From Hyphomicrobium_A sp964493785 (GTDB taxonomy: Bacteria > Pseudomonadota > Alphaproteobacteria > Rhizobiales > Hyphomicrobiaceae): a DNA stretch of 64,000 nt. Of this stretch, positions 55,153-63,820 are shown piece after piece. The stretch spans positions 57,897 through 121,896 of the forward strand of contig CAZBPM010000014.1 in the NCBI GenBank assembly GCA_964493785.1, read 5' to 3'. Within the stretch, counting starts at the first letter, position 1. Every line of letters starts with the position of its first letter. The notes under the pieces were generated by a model. That model ran no database searches, was not told where the DNA came from, and worked only from the letters and a program-made list of their open reading frames with translations. The translations under genes and the position numbers were made by a program.

Positions 55153-56634
55153 TTAGAAGAGGGAGCCCTGGCCCTTGTCGCCGCGATTGCGAGGGCGCCG
55201 AACGCCTGGACTTTGAGGCGCCGCAGCGGCGGATTCAGCGGGCAGCTTTTCGTCACGTCGGGTGGGGGAGCCCAGAACCTCGGCGTCCACTCGGCCGTCG
55301 CGGAACTCGAGTTCGAGGCGCTGCCCGAGCGCGGTTGCGGCTGCGGAGCGAACGGGGTGTCCATCGGCGTCGCGCACGAGTGCGAAGCCGCGTTGCAGCA
55401 CGCTCTGGTAGCTCAGCGTGTTGAGGAGCATTTCCGCACTGGAGAGCTGGCGGCGACGCGCAGCTACACTGTTGCGTAGCGCCTGGGCGGCGCGGGCGTG
55501 CAACACGGCCACGCGCTCGTTGCAGAGGGACAGCCGATTGAGGATCGGCATGGGGCGAAGGCGCGCCGACACGTGCGCAAAACGGCGGTGGTGCGCCTGC
55601 GCATTGGCCAGCAACGCCCGGCCCAGCCGCTTCTCGCAAGCGTCAAAGCGCTGGCGCGGCATCGCGAGCAGATCCTCGAGACGGGGCAAACCGCGCGTTG
55701 CAGCCTTCAGATCGGAACGGGAATGCTGCAGCACGCGGCGGGCAGCCATCTTGAGGCGCGAGCTATGGCTTCGCGTGGTTTCGTCGAGGTCAGAGAACTT
55801 GGGCACCGCCCACTCGGCGGCTTTGGTCGGCGTCGGTGCGCGTGCATCGGCCACAAGATCGATGAGCGTCCAGTCGGTTTCGTGGCCGACGGCAGAAATG
55901 ATCGGAATGGTGCTCGCCGCCACGGCGCGCACGATGATCTCATCGTTGAAGCCCCAGAGGTCCTCGAGGCTGCCGCCGCCGCGGGCAACGATCAGAACGT
56001 CCGGCCGCGCGAAAGAACCGCCGGGGTTGAATGCGTTGAAGCCCGAGATGGCAGAGGCGACTTCCATCGCGCACGTTTCCCCCTGCACGCGCACGGGCCA
56101 CACGATGACGCGCGTAGGAAAGCGCTCGGTGAAGCCATGCAGCATGTCGCGGATGACTGCGCCGGTGGGAGAGGTGATGATGCCGACGAGCCGCGGCAGG
56201 AATGGCAGCGGCCGTTTACGCTCGTCGGCGAATAGGCCTTCGGCGGTGAAGCGGCGCTTGCGCTCCTCCAGGAGCGCCATCAGTGCGCCGAGACCAGCTG
56301 GCTCCAGGCTCTCGATGACGATCTGATATTTCGAGGAGCCCGGATAGCTCGTCACGCGGCCCTGGACGATGACCTCCATGCCTTCCTCGGGCTTAACCTT
56401 GAGGCGGCCGTAGGTCATTTTCCAGATGACAGCTTCGATCTTCGCCTTCTCATCCTTGAGGGCAAAGTAGCAGTGGCCAGAGGCATGGGCGCCGCGGAAG
56501 CCGGAGATTTCGCCGCGCAGGCGCACGAAGCCGAAGCCTTCTTCCAACGAGCGCTTGATGGCGCCGGAAAGCTCGGAAACAGTGAACTCGGCGACGTTGC
56601 CGCGGGGTTCGGGTTGTGGGGCTGTTTCTCTCAA
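55153..56634 (-). CDS. xseA: Exodeoxyribonuclease VII large subunit
   Basis: The catalytic subunit of single-strand-specific exonuclease VII, 493 residues. The TTG at 56634 is the start that gives the usual N-terminal OB domain (EFTVSELSGAIKRSLEEGFG). The OB-fold wHTH domain spans about residues 15-115. The catalytic domain includes VGIITSPTGAVIRDMLH, RPDVLIVARGGGSLEDLWGF and ISAVGHETDWTLID. The rest is a long coiled-coil and basic tail. xseB is not in the window. Ribosome-binding signal before the TTG is weak, so the exact start is open. Confidence 0.93.
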   Translation of the reverse strand: MRETAPQPEPRGNVAEFTVSELSGAIKRSLEEGFGFVRLRGEISGFRGAHASGHCYFALKDEKAKIEAVIWKMTYGRLKVKPEEGMEVIVQGRVTSYPGSSKYQIVIESLEPAGLGALMALLEERKRRFTAEGLFADERKRPLPFLPRLVGIITSPTGAVIRDMLHGFTERFPTRVIVWPVRVQGETCAMEVASAISGFNAFNPGGSFARPDVLIVARGGGSLEDLWGFNDEIIVRAVAASTIPIISAVGHETDWTLIDLVADARAPTPTKAAEWAVPKFSDLDETTRSHSSRLKMAARRVLQHSRSDLKAATRGLPRLEDLLAMPRQRFDACEKRLGRALLANAQAHHRRFAHVSARLRPMPILNRLSLCNERVAVLHARAAQALRNSVAARRRQLSSAEMLLNTLSYQSVLQRGFALVRDADGHPVRSAAATALGQRLELEFRDGRVDAEVLGSPTRRDEKLPAESAAAAPQSPGVRRPRNRGDKGQGSLF

Positions 56635-56739
56635 GACCTGCTCGACGTTTGTGGCATTCCGATTCGATGATACATCAGTCCGCGCTCCGCCAAGGCCCAG
56701 CCCGGCGGAAGTCCCCTGTCTTTAGGAAGAAACAAGGCG

Positions 56740-58026
56740 ATGAACGTTCTCCTCATCGGCTCGGGCGGTCGCGAGCATGCGCTCGCCTGGAAGCTCAGTG
56801 CCAGCCCGCTCCTGACCAAGCTCTATTGTGCGCCGGGGAACGGCGGAATTGCGGACGTCGCCGAATGCGTGCCGCTCGCTGTGGCGGACCACACGGCGGT
56901 GATCCGATTCTGCAAGGACAACAATATCGATCTCGTGGTGGTCGGGCCTGAGGCGCCGCTTGTCGCAGGTCTTGTAGATGATCTCTCGACCGCGGGGATC
57001 AAGTGCTTCGGGCCGCGGCAAGCTGCTGCGCAACTCGAGGGGTCGAAGGGATTCACCAAGGATCTGTGCCGCGAGTTTGACATTCCGACTGCTGCCTATG
57101 GGCGTTTCAGCGATGCTGCCAGCGCCAGGGCGTACCTGGGGTCTCAGAAGCTGCCGATCGTGATCAAGGCCGACGGTCTCGCCGCGGGTAAGGGCGTGAC
57201 CATCGCCACGACGCGGGAAGAAGCAGAGACTGCGATCGAAGCGTGCTTTGCCGGCGCGTTTGGCAAGGCCGGCAGCGAGGTCGTCGTCGAGGAATTCCTG
57301 GAAGGCGAGGAAGCAAGCTTCTTCGCGCTGGTCGATGGAACCCACGCACTCGCGCTCGCGGCGGCTCAGGACCACAAGCGCGTCGGTGACGGCGACACGG
57401 GACCAAATACCGGCGGCATGGGGGCGTATTCGCCCGCTCCTGTCATGACCGACGAAATGGTGGCGCGCACGATGCGCGAGATCATCGAGCCGACCGTCGC
57501 TGCGATGGCGAAACGCGGTACACCCTTCACGGGCGTGCTGTTTGCCGGCTTGATGATCACCACGGATGGGCCGAGACTCATCGAATACAATGTTCGCTTC
57601 GGTGATCCGGAAACGCAGGTGCTGATGCTGCGACTGAAATCGGATCTGCTGTCGGCGCTGCTCGCCGCGGTCGATGGCGTGCTCGGTTCGTTCGACTTGC
57701 GCTGGTACGACGATGCGGCGTTGACCGTCGTCATGGCTGCCAACGGATATCCCGGCTCGCCCGAGGTGGGCACCGAGATCAAGGGTCTCGATGCAGCCGG
57801 CGCTGTTGAGGGTGTCGAAATATTCCACGCCGGGACGCGACGCGACGGGACGCGTCTGACGGCGCAGGGCGGGCGCGTGCTCAACGTCAGCGCGCGCGGC
57901 ACGACGGTGGCGGAGGCACAGGAACGCGCCTATAAGGCGGCCGCACTGATCGACTGGCCAGGCGGGTTCTACCGCCGCGATATCGGCTGGCGCGCCATCG
58001 CGCGAGAGAAGGAACGGGCTTGTTAG
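56740..58026 (+). CDS. purD: Phosphoribosylamine-glycine ligase
   Basis: It makes GAR from phosphoribosylamine, glycine and ATP in purine synthesis, 428 residues. The N-terminal domain opens MNVLLIGSGGREHALAWKL. The ATP-grasp part has LPIVIKADGLAAGKGV and EEFLEGEEASFFALVDG. The family signature region is RFGDPETQVLM. It is divergent from xseA by 105 bases. All motifs look complete. Confidence 0.96.
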   Translation: MNVLLIGSGGREHALAWKLSASPLLTKLYCAPGNGGIADVAECVPLAVADHTAVIRFCKDNNIDLVVVGPEAPLVAGLVDDLSTAGIKCFGPRQAAAQLEGSKGFTKDLCREFDIPTAAYGRFSDAASARAYLGSQKLPIVIKADGLAAGKGVTIATTREEAETAIEACFAGAFGKAGSEVVVEEFLEGEEASFFALVDGTHALALAAAQDHKRVGDGDTGPNTGGMGAYSPAPVMTDEMVARTMREIIEPTVAAMAKRGTPFTGVLFAGLMITTDGPRLIEYNVRFGDPETQVLMLRLKSDLLSALLAAVDGVLGSFDLRWYDDAALTVVMAANGYPGSPEVGTEIKGLDAAGAVEGVEIFHAGTRRDGTRLTAQGGRVLNVSARGTTVAEAQERAYKAAALIDWPGGFYRRDIGWRAIAREKERAC

Positions 58027-58138
58027 CGGCTGCAAGCGCCAGCAAGGATGCGACCGCAGCGCCGTGCCCCGCCAGCTCAAATCGAGATAAAATTGCTTCA
58101 TGCTGCCGCGATCTTCGAAGCAGCCACGAGAGCCCTGG

Positions 58139-59125
58139 ATGACTAACTCACCGGTCATAGCATCTGCCTCCGCCATACCAGCGCGGACGTCTTCGGAGCC
58201 CACCATCGCGCTTGCGCTCGGGGGCGGAGGTGCGCGCGGGCTGGCTCACATTCCTGTTCTGGAAGCGTTCGATGAACTGGGTATCAGGCCGAAGGTCATC
58301 GCAGGCACATCGATCGGAGCGATATTTGCTGCGGCTTATGCATCGGGGCTGAGCGGCAAGCAGATCCGTGCGCACACCTATGAGGTGCTGAAAAAGCGTC
58401 TCGACCTCGTTCGCGATCTTTACTCGGCGCGCGTGCGCGCATCCGGCGGATTTCTCAACGCGCTGGCGCCGCGGCCAGCGTTCCTGTCGGCCGAGAAACT
58501 GCTCGACGTCATCCTGCCGCCTCGCATCGCCCGCGACTTCGCGCATCTGACGACCCCGCTCAAAGTCGTGGCGTCGGACTTCTACGCGCAGGAGGCCGTC
58601 GTGTTCTCGTCGGGGCCGCTGCGTCCGGCGATTGCCGCAAGCATGGCCCTGCCCGTGATCTTCCAGCCGATGGTGATCGACAACCGCGTGCTGATCGACG
58701 GCGGTCTCGTCAATCCACTGCCATTCGATCTCGTTCTCGACGAAGCGGATCTCACTGTCGCCGTCGATGCAAGCGGCGCGCCGGTGCGGCGTGTGGGACA
58801 GGAGTGTCCCAAGGCTTGGGAGACGCTGTTTTCCGCCAACTTCATTTTTGAGCGCACCATCATCCGCGAGAAACTGCGCACGAGCCAGCCCGACCTTTAC
58901 ATCGACGCTGGCACCAGCCACTTCCAGATCCTTGATTTTCTCAAGGTCGACGAAATTCTCGCCGCTGCGGAGCCGGCGAAGGAGCGCGTCAAACAGCAGC
59001 TTTCGCGGCTGATCGAGGCCGAGACGCTGCAGGCTGCCGAGGGAGCCGAGCCGATAGAGCCGCCGCCGCAGGAGCAGCGACTGCGACGACCGATCCTCAG
59101 GCGCCGCCGAACGCCGAAGGGTTAG
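58139..59125 (+). CDS. Patatin-like phospholipase family protein
   Basis: A serine lipase of about 328 residues (RssA/NTE type). The oxyanion motif is GGGGARGLAH, the nucleophile elbow GTSIGA and the catalytic Asp in DGGLVNPLP. The C-terminal 40 residues are charged and Arg-rich. I chose ATG 58139 (MTNSPVIAS); ATG 58100 has no ribosome-binding site. Its stop overlaps the convergent deaminase stop by 4 bases. The lipid substrate is unknown, possibly membrane phospholipids. Confidence 0.92.
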   Translation: MTNSPVIASASAIPARTSSEPTIALALGGGGARGLAHIPVLEAFDELGIRPKVIAGTSIGAIFAAAYASGLSGKQIRAHTYEVLKKRLDLVRDLYSARVRASGGFLNALAPRPAFLSAEKLLDVILPPRIARDFAHLTTPLKVVASDFYAQEAVVFSSGPLRPAIAASMALPVIFQPMVIDNRVLIDGGLVNPLPFDLVLDEADLTVAVDASGAPVRRVGQECPKAWETLFSANFIFERTIIREKLRTSQPDLYIDAGTSHFQILDFLKVDEILAAAEPAKERVKQQLSRLIEAETLQAAEGAEPIEPPPQEQRLRRPILRRRRTPKG

Positions 59126-59580
59126 CGCCGGTCCCGGAAAAAAGCTTTGAGCAGCCGGCCGGCGTCCGCTTCGGCGATGCCGGGGTAAATCTCCGGCGCA
59201 TGGTGGCAGGTCGGTTGACTGAAAATGCGGGGGCCGAACTCCACCCCTCCGCCTTTGGGATCGGACGCGCCATAGTAGAGGCGGCGGATCCGCGCGAAAG
59301 AAATCGCGGTGGCGCACATCGGACAGGGCTCGAGCGTGACGTAGAGGTCGCAGCCGGTCAGACGCTCCAGCCCGAGCCGCGCGCACGCCGCCCGGATGGC
59401 CAGCATTTCCGCGTGGGCGGTGGGGTCTGCCAGCTCGCGCGTGCGGTTCCCAGCGGCGGCCAGCAGGGCGCCATCGGGGCCTGCGACGACGGCACCAACC
59501 GGGACCTCTCCGCGAGCCGCCGCAGCCTCGGCTTCGGACAGTGCACGCAGCATGTGGCTCTGACCGCGCTCCGGTGTCAT
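59122..59580 (-). CDS. tadA: tRNA-specific adenosine deaminase (TadA)
   Basis: It deaminates A34 to inosine in tRNA-Arg(ACG); 152 residues with zinc-site motifs AHAEM and PCPMC and the conserved SDPKGGG loop. ATG 59580 (MTPERGQSH). It diverges from rluB across 31 bases. The name here refers to tRNA deaminase, not the pilus ATPase of the same symbol. A general nucleoside deaminase is the main alternative. Confidence 0.92.
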   Translation of the reverse strand: MTPERGQSHMLRALSEAEAAAARGEVPVGAVVAGPDGALLAAAGNRTRELADPTAHAEMLAIRAACARLGLERLTGCDLYVTLEPCPMCATAISFARIRRLYYGASDPKGGGVEFGPRIFSQPTCHHAPEIYPGIAEADAGRLLKAFFRDRR

Positions 59581-59611
59581 AAGGGCCTAGTCCAACTGCT
59601 TCGAAAGCTCC

Positions 59612-60784
59612 ATGCCCGCCGACAAACCAGCAAAGCGCGACATTCGCAAGTTCGGGCGCAAGTTCGGGCCTAAGCCCGGATCCAAGTCCGCATCGGGGCC
59701 GAGGTCCAAGTCCGGATCCGGGCCGGGGTCCAAGTTCGGGCCAAAGCCCGGTGGATCCAAGTCCGGACCGAAGCCAGGCGCCAAGTTCGGGTCCAAGCCG
59801 GGATCCAAGCTTCGGCACAAGCTGGGCCCCAAACCAGGACCGAAATCCGTAGACAAAGCCGAACCCAGGTCGGGGGCAAAACCCCCGCGCAAACCGGAAG
59901 GACGGCCGTTCAAGATCGCAAAGGCCGGCCGGCCCAGGAGACTGCCGCCGCGCGCGAAGGCAGCAGCAGTGGGACCCGACGAGCCGCTGCGCATCGCCAA
60001 GGCCATGGCGCGGGCGGGGCTTTGCTCCCGGCGCGAAGCCGAGCGATGGATCGAACAGGGCCGGATCAACGTCAACGGCAAGGTGCTGACGACGCCGGCG
60101 TTCGAGGTTGGGCCGCGCGATCGGGTACTGGTGGATGGTGCGCCGCTGCCGACAGCCGAGCCGCCCCAGCTGTGGCGCTATTACAAACCGCGCGGTCTCG
60201 TCACGACGCACGCAGATCCGCAGGGGCGGCCGACGGTGTTCGAGTCGCTGCCGGAGGACATGCCGCGTGTTATCTCGGTGGGGCGGCTCGACTTCAACAG
60301 CGAAGGGCTGCTGCTGCTCACCAACGCTGGCGCGGTCGCCCGCTACATGGAGCTGCCCACGACCGGTTGGATGCGCCGCTACCGCGTGCGCGTGCACGGC
60401 CGCGTTCCGCAGGAGCAACTCGACGCGCTCCAGAAAGGCGTCGAGATCGAGGGCGTTCGGTATGGCCCGGTCGAGGCTACCGTCGACAGCGTTCAAGGTG
60501 CCAACGCGTGGCTGACGTTCGGATTGCGCGAGGGCAAGAACCGCGAAGTGCGGCGTATCCTCGCCCATCTCGGCGTCGAAGTGAATCGGCTGATCCGCAT
60601 CTCCTATGGCCCGTTCCAGCTTCTCGACATGAAGCCCGGCGAGGTCGAGCCGGTGAAGCGGCGCGTACTCGCAGATCAAATGGGACCGCGTCTCGCCGAG
60701 GAACTCGACCTGACCAACACCGTCGAAGAGGAACAGCGCTGGAAGCGCAAGGGCTCTGGCGGGAAGCGGGGCGAAGCGGAATGA
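59612..60784 (+). CDS. rluB: Ribosomal large-subunit pseudouridine synthase, RluB/RsuA type
   Basis: It isomerises uridine in 23S rRNA; 390 residues. The first 115 or so residues are a low-complexity Lys/Pro/Gly/Ser tract of short repeats such as KFGPKPGSKS, encoded by imperfect DNA repeats at about 59645-59890. Next come the S4 RNA-binding domain (LRIAKAMARAGLCSRREAE) and the catalytic domain with Asp227 in GRLDFNSEGLLLLTN. GLREGKNREVRRIL follows. The tail is basic and Glu-rich. It overlaps rsmD by ATGA, an rRNA modification pair. Confidence 0.95.
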   Translation: MPADKPAKRDIRKFGRKFGPKPGSKSASGPRSKSGSGPGSKFGPKPGGSKSGPKPGAKFGSKPGSKLRHKLGPKPGPKSVDKAEPRSGAKPPRKPEGRPFKIAKAGRPRRLPPRAKAAAVGPDEPLRIAKAMARAGLCSRREAERWIEQGRINVNGKVLTTPAFEVGPRDRVLVDGAPLPTAEPPQLWRYYKPRGLVTTHADPQGRPTVFESLPEDMPRVISVGRLDFNSEGLLLLTNAGAVARYMELPTTGWMRRYRVRVHGRVPQEQLDALQKGVEIEGVRYGPVEATVDSVQGANAWLTFGLREGKNREVRRILAHLGVEVNRLIRISYGPFQLLDMKPGEVEPVKRRVLADQMGPRLAEELDLTNTVEEEQRWKRKGSGGKRGEAE

Positions 60785-61344
60785 GGATCGTCGGCGGAAG
60801 CCTGCGCGGCCGGCCCATTTCGAGCCCGCAGCACGAGGGTCTGCGACCGACTGCCGACCGCGTGCGCGAGAGCCTGTTCAACGTGCTCGCGCACGGCGTT
60901 GACGGACTTTCGCTCCCCGGGGCACGGGTGATCGACCTATTCGCCGGCACCGGCGCGCTCGGGCTCGAGGCCATCTCGCGCGGCGCCGTGTTCTGCCTGT
61001 TCGTCGACACCGAGGCGGCGGCGCGGGCGCTGATCCGCACCAACATCGAGACGTTCGGGCTGACGGGCGCGACGCGGATATTCCGCCGTGATGCTACGGA
61101 CCTCGGCCCGGCAGGCACGGTGGCGCCGTTCGATGTCGCGTTTCTCGATCCGCCCTACGAGGAAGGGCTTGGCGAGAAGGCGCTCGCGTCACTCGCCGAA
61201 GGCGGCTGGCTGGTGCCGGGAGCGATTATCGTGCTGGAAGAGCGCGCGGGGATTTCCGTGGTGCTGCCGGAGGCATTCACCGAGATCGACCGGCGGACGT
61301 ACGGCGACACACAGGTGGTGATCGCTCGCTTTACTCAAGGCTGA
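60781..61344 (+). CDS. rsmD: 16S rRNA (guanine-966-N2)-methyltransferase
   Basis: A Rossmann-fold methyltransferase that modifies G966 in 16S rRNA, 187 residues. MRIVGGSLRGRPI and LRPTADRVRESLFN are the usual N-terminal marks. The SAM motif is VIDLFAGTGALGLEA and the catalytic motif FLDPPYEEG. The ATG overlaps the rluB stop, so the two are coupled. It is followed by a convergent PspC-domain gene. Confidence 0.95.
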   Translation: MRIVGGSLRGRPISSPQHEGLRPTADRVRESLFNVLAHGVDGLSLPGARVIDLFAGTGALGLEAISRGAVFCLFVDTEAAARALIRTNIETFGLTGATRIFRRDATDLGPAGTVAPFDVAFLDPPYEEGLGEKALASLAEGGWLVPGAIIVLEERAGISVVLPEAFTEIDRRTYGDTQVVIARFTQG

Positions 61345-61397
61345 CGCAGGCTGAGAGCCGACCGGTGCCAGCGCCGGACGCCCTTAGCGACGTGCGT

Positions 61398-61610
61398 CTA
61401 CACAGGCTCCTGCGGCATCAATATCCAAAGCACGATGTAGAGGAGGATGCCGGGGAAGCCGACCGAGAGCACCGACAGAACGACGTAGCCCAGGCGCACC
61501 AGCGTCGGGTCCCAGCCGAGCCACTTGGCGATGCCGCCGCATACGCCGCCAATCAGCTTGCCCTGGCGGACACGCATGAGCGGCTGTTGCAGCGGATTAT
61601 CGATGGACAT
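61398..61610 (-). CDS. PspC domain-containing protein
   Basis: A 70-residue membrane protein with the PspC fold: LIGGVCGGIAKWLGWDPTLV, then one hydrophobic helix (LGYVVLSVLSVGFPGILLYI) and a short tail. Such proteins are linked to membrane-stress (phage shock) responses, but no other psp gene is nearby. It diverges from nothing obvious; repeat copy D lies just upstream of its start. Function is inferred from the family only. Confidence 0.85.
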   Translation of the reverse strand: MSIDNPLQQPLMRVRQGKLIGGVCGGIAKWLGWDPTLVRLGYVVLSVLSVGFPGILLYIVLWILMPQEPV

Positions 61611-61674
61611 GCGCAGTCTCCCTTGTCTCCCGTGATGGTATGCCTGAAACGCTCAACAAGGGCATAAGTTTCCA

Positions 61675-61811
61675 GTTTTTGGAGTGACGCAAGCTGAGAG
61701 AGGCTTGTTGTGCGGCGGATGTCGCGCGAGTTGATGGCCGGCGCTCGCGCCGGGGCGCCGTCCATGCGGAGCATGGCTTCGCCATGACGCGCCCTTGCCC
61801 CTTCGCGGCCA
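61675..61811 (+). repeat. Dispersed hairpin repeat, copy D
   Basis: The first half matches the other copies closely (TTTTTGGAGTGACGCAAGC, GAGAGAGGCTTGTTGTGCGG, GATGTCGCGCGAGTTGATGG). The second half has different bases but the same sort of folding: CCGGCG-CTC-CGCCGG-like and CATG-gcttcg-CATG arms. It occupies most of the gap between the PspC and the TPR-cytochrome genes. Confidence 0.75.
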
Positions 61812-61836
61812 GGGGATATGTCGTGCTCGGAGTGTG

Positions 61837-62856
61837 TCAGGGCGAGAGGCTGTTGATGTAGGCGATGATGGTATCGACCTCGGCATCGGACAGATCGAAC
61901 TTCGGCATTTCATCGTGCGGCCTCGCGATGCCGCGGGACAGCGGCTCACGCAGCGCGAGGATCGGGTGGCGTCCGGCCATGTCGCGCCAACGCGGTGCCC
62001 GCGGATTGGGGCTCTCGCCCGATTTGCCGACCGCGTGGCACCAGGCGCAGTTCTTCTCAGCAAGCTGGCGGCCGTGGGCAATCAGCCGTTCGCTCTGCTG
62101 CGTGACATCGGTCGGCTGGCCCAGACGCTTCAGGGCGCTTGCCGCGCCGGTCAGCGCTGGATCGAGCTGCAGGGCGCGCGCGAGGTCGGCGACGGCTGCA
62201 AGCTTGTCGCCTTGCGCCTCGTAGACGTAGCCGCGGTTGGCATAGGCCTGCGCGAAAGCAGGGTTGAGTTCGATCGCCTTCGCGTACTCGGACAGTGCCT
62301 TTGGAATATCGCCCTTCTTGCGATAGGCGAGGCCGCGCATGTTGTAGGCAGCGGCGTTCTTGGGCTGCAATGCGATTACGGCGTCGAAGTCTGCGACGGC
62401 GGCGTCTGAATTTCCTTTCACGAGGTAAGCATATCCGCGGGCCATCAGCAGCCCGGCCGTCTTCGCGTTCAGCCGCAGGGCATCGGTGAGGTCGGAAATG
62501 GCCCCGTCGGTATCGCCGAGTGCGAGGCGGGCATTGGCGCGACCAGTGAAGGCACCTGCGACGGCCGGTTCGATGCTAAGCGCTTCGGTGTAGTCGGCAA
62601 CCGCTTCTCGATTGGCTGCCCGATCGGCGTAGGCCGCGGCGCGGCGACGGAGCGCTTCTGCACGCACGGAGCGATCGATATTGGTCGAGTTGACGATCGT
62701 GGTGCACGCCGCGATGCGCATGTCGCCGGACTTGGCGGTCTTGCAGTCGACGAGCACGTCGGCACGCGCGATGCCTGCTGCCGCTAGGAGGACCGCGAAT
62801 GCTGAAGCGACGTTCAGGATCGGCGTCAGTCGGCGTGCGCTGCTCATATCGTTCAC
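61837..62856 (-). CDS. TPR protein fused to a cytochrome c domain
   Basis: An exported protein of 339 residues. A signal peptide (cleavage near GIARAD, about residue 32) leads into four to five TPR units between about residues 65 and 235 (for example AAAYNMRGLAYRKKGDIPKA and AFAQAYANRGYVYEAQGDKL). A mono-heme cytochrome c domain follows with CAWCH at 270-274 and a distal Met in DEMPKFDLSDAE. ATG 62856 or 62847 could be used. The combination of protein-protein repeats with a heme domain suggests a docking redox protein; partners unknown. Confidence 0.87.
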   Translation of the reverse strand: MNDMSSARRLTPILNVASAFAVLLAAAGIARADVLVDCKTAKSGDMRIAACTTIVNSTNIDRSVRAEALRRRAAAYADRAANREAVADYTEALSIEPAVAGAFTGRANARLALGDTDGAISDLTDALRLNAKTAGLLMARGYAYLVKGNSDAAVADFDAVIALQPKNAAAYNMRGLAYRKKGDIPKALSEYAKAIELNPAFAQAYANRGYVYEAQGDKLAAVADLARALQLDPALTGAASALKRLGQPTDVTQQSERLIAHGRQLAEKNCAWCHAVGKSGESPNPRAPRWRDMAGRHPILALREPLSRGIARPHDEMPKFDLSDAEVDTIIAYINSLSP

Positions 62857-62959
62857 CCCACGGATTGATTTGGGGTCAACCTAGAGAGCATCCGGAATGC
62901 CGGCTTTGCGCGGAATCAAATCAGCTGCGCGGGTGATCAAACCATCCGTGCACAACGCC

Positions 62960-62996
62960 AAAAGAAAAGGGCGGCAGGGGTGATCCCATACCGCCC
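62960..62996 (-). terminator. Intrinsic terminator of the downstream-read secreted protein gene
   Basis: On the minus strand GGGCGG (62996-62991), an inner GGG/CCC pair and CCGCCC (62974-62969) form a stem followed by TTTTCTTT. It lies 27 bases after the stop of the gene at 63023. Confidence 0.8.
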
Positions 62997-63022
62997 TCGC
63001 GCAGATCTTTCTTGCCGCCGGC

Positions 63023-63520
63023 TTATTTCACCGAGGCCGTCGTTTCGTTCATGACGCCCTTGCAGGGGCGTGCAACGATTTCGCAGCGGTACATGACCTG
63101 TCCCATCGTTTCGCCGATGGAGGTGCGGCCGCAGCGGGAGACGAAATCCTTGGCGTGCGACAGATCGAGGAAGCTCTCGCCGTAGTCGTAGCGCACGCGC
63201 TCCATCCAATCCTTCTTGGCGGCATCCATCGCGCCTTCGGTGCCGATCCACTGCGTGCCGAGGCCGCGCACCTTCTCGGCGCATTGCACTTCGGGCTTGG
63301 CGGCAAGCTTCACCTCGTCATCGCGCTTGATGTAGCCCATGACCTTGGTCGGGTCTTCCTTCTTGTAGCGCTTTGAGTATTTGACGCGTGCCTTCTTGGT
63401 CCGCGTGGTCGGGCTGCCGCTGCCGACGTTCCAGTCCCAATAGTCGGTGGCCGACACGGGACTTACGTAGGCGGGCACGGCGAGGGCCGCGACGAGGGCG
63501 ATCAAAACGGGCTTCGACAT
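63023..63520 (-). CDS. Secreted protein of unknown function
   Basis: A 165-residue protein with a signal peptide (MSKPVLIALVAALAVPAYVSP, cleavage near VSAT). The mature N-terminus is basic and aromatic (DYWDWNVGSG, KARVKYSKRYKKED). Four Cys (VQCAEK, VSRCGR, YRCEIVARPCKG) could form two disulfides. GTQWIGTEGAMDAAKKDWM is another notable stretch. I know no function; the pattern suggests a periplasmic protein seen in several rhizobia. It has its own terminator and is preceded by repeats. Confidence 0.72.
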   Translation of the reverse strand: MSKPVLIALVAALAVPAYVSPVSATDYWDWNVGSGSPTTRTKKARVKYSKRYKKEDPTKVMGYIKRDDEVKLAAKPEVQCAEKVRGLGTQWIGTEGAMDAAKKDWMERVRYDYGESFLDLSHAKDFVSRCGRTSIGETMGQVMYRCEIVARPCKGVMNETTASVK

Positions 63521-63693
63521 TTTTAGCCTCCCGAGTGCGTTCTTCAGTGCGCCATTGGGACGAGGGACGACAACGCGGCACGGGGCGCTTGCGGCATTTG
63601 CCGCGCGGTGTTGCGAACATCAACGCAGAATCGCTTCACTGACGTTAGCCGAAACGGCGTGCCGCAATGGGCCCGTGCGGTGCATATCCACGT

Positions 63694-63813
63694 CTTTTTA
63701 GTGGTGACACGAGTGGAGAGAAGCTTTTTGTGCCGCTGAGGTCGCGCGAGCTGATGGCCGCGCCATAAGGCGCGGCGCCCCTTGGGCGCTTGCCGCCTTC
63801 GGCGGCGAAGTGG
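63694..63813 (+). repeat. Dispersed hairpin repeat, copy B
   Basis: The most regular copy: CTTTTTAGTGGTGACACGAG, GAGAGAAGCTTTTTGTGCCG, GTCGCGCGAGCTGATGG, then three hairpins in a row. These are CCGCGCC-ATAA-GGCGCGG, GCGCCC-CTT-GGGCGC and GCCGCC-TTC-GGCGGC, followed by GAAGTGG. Confidence 0.8.
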
Positions 63814-63820
63814 AACTCCG

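Noticed and set aside
59645..59890. Degenerate short tandem repeats considered as a CRISPR array
   Set aside because: Units are short, unequal, have no spacers and encode an in-frame Lys/Pro/Gly tract of RluB.
58148..60679. An 843-codon open frame on the minus strand
   Set aside because: It runs antisense to three well supported genes (patatin, tRNA deaminase region, rluB) and shows low-complexity antisense composition, including the mirror of the RluB repeats.
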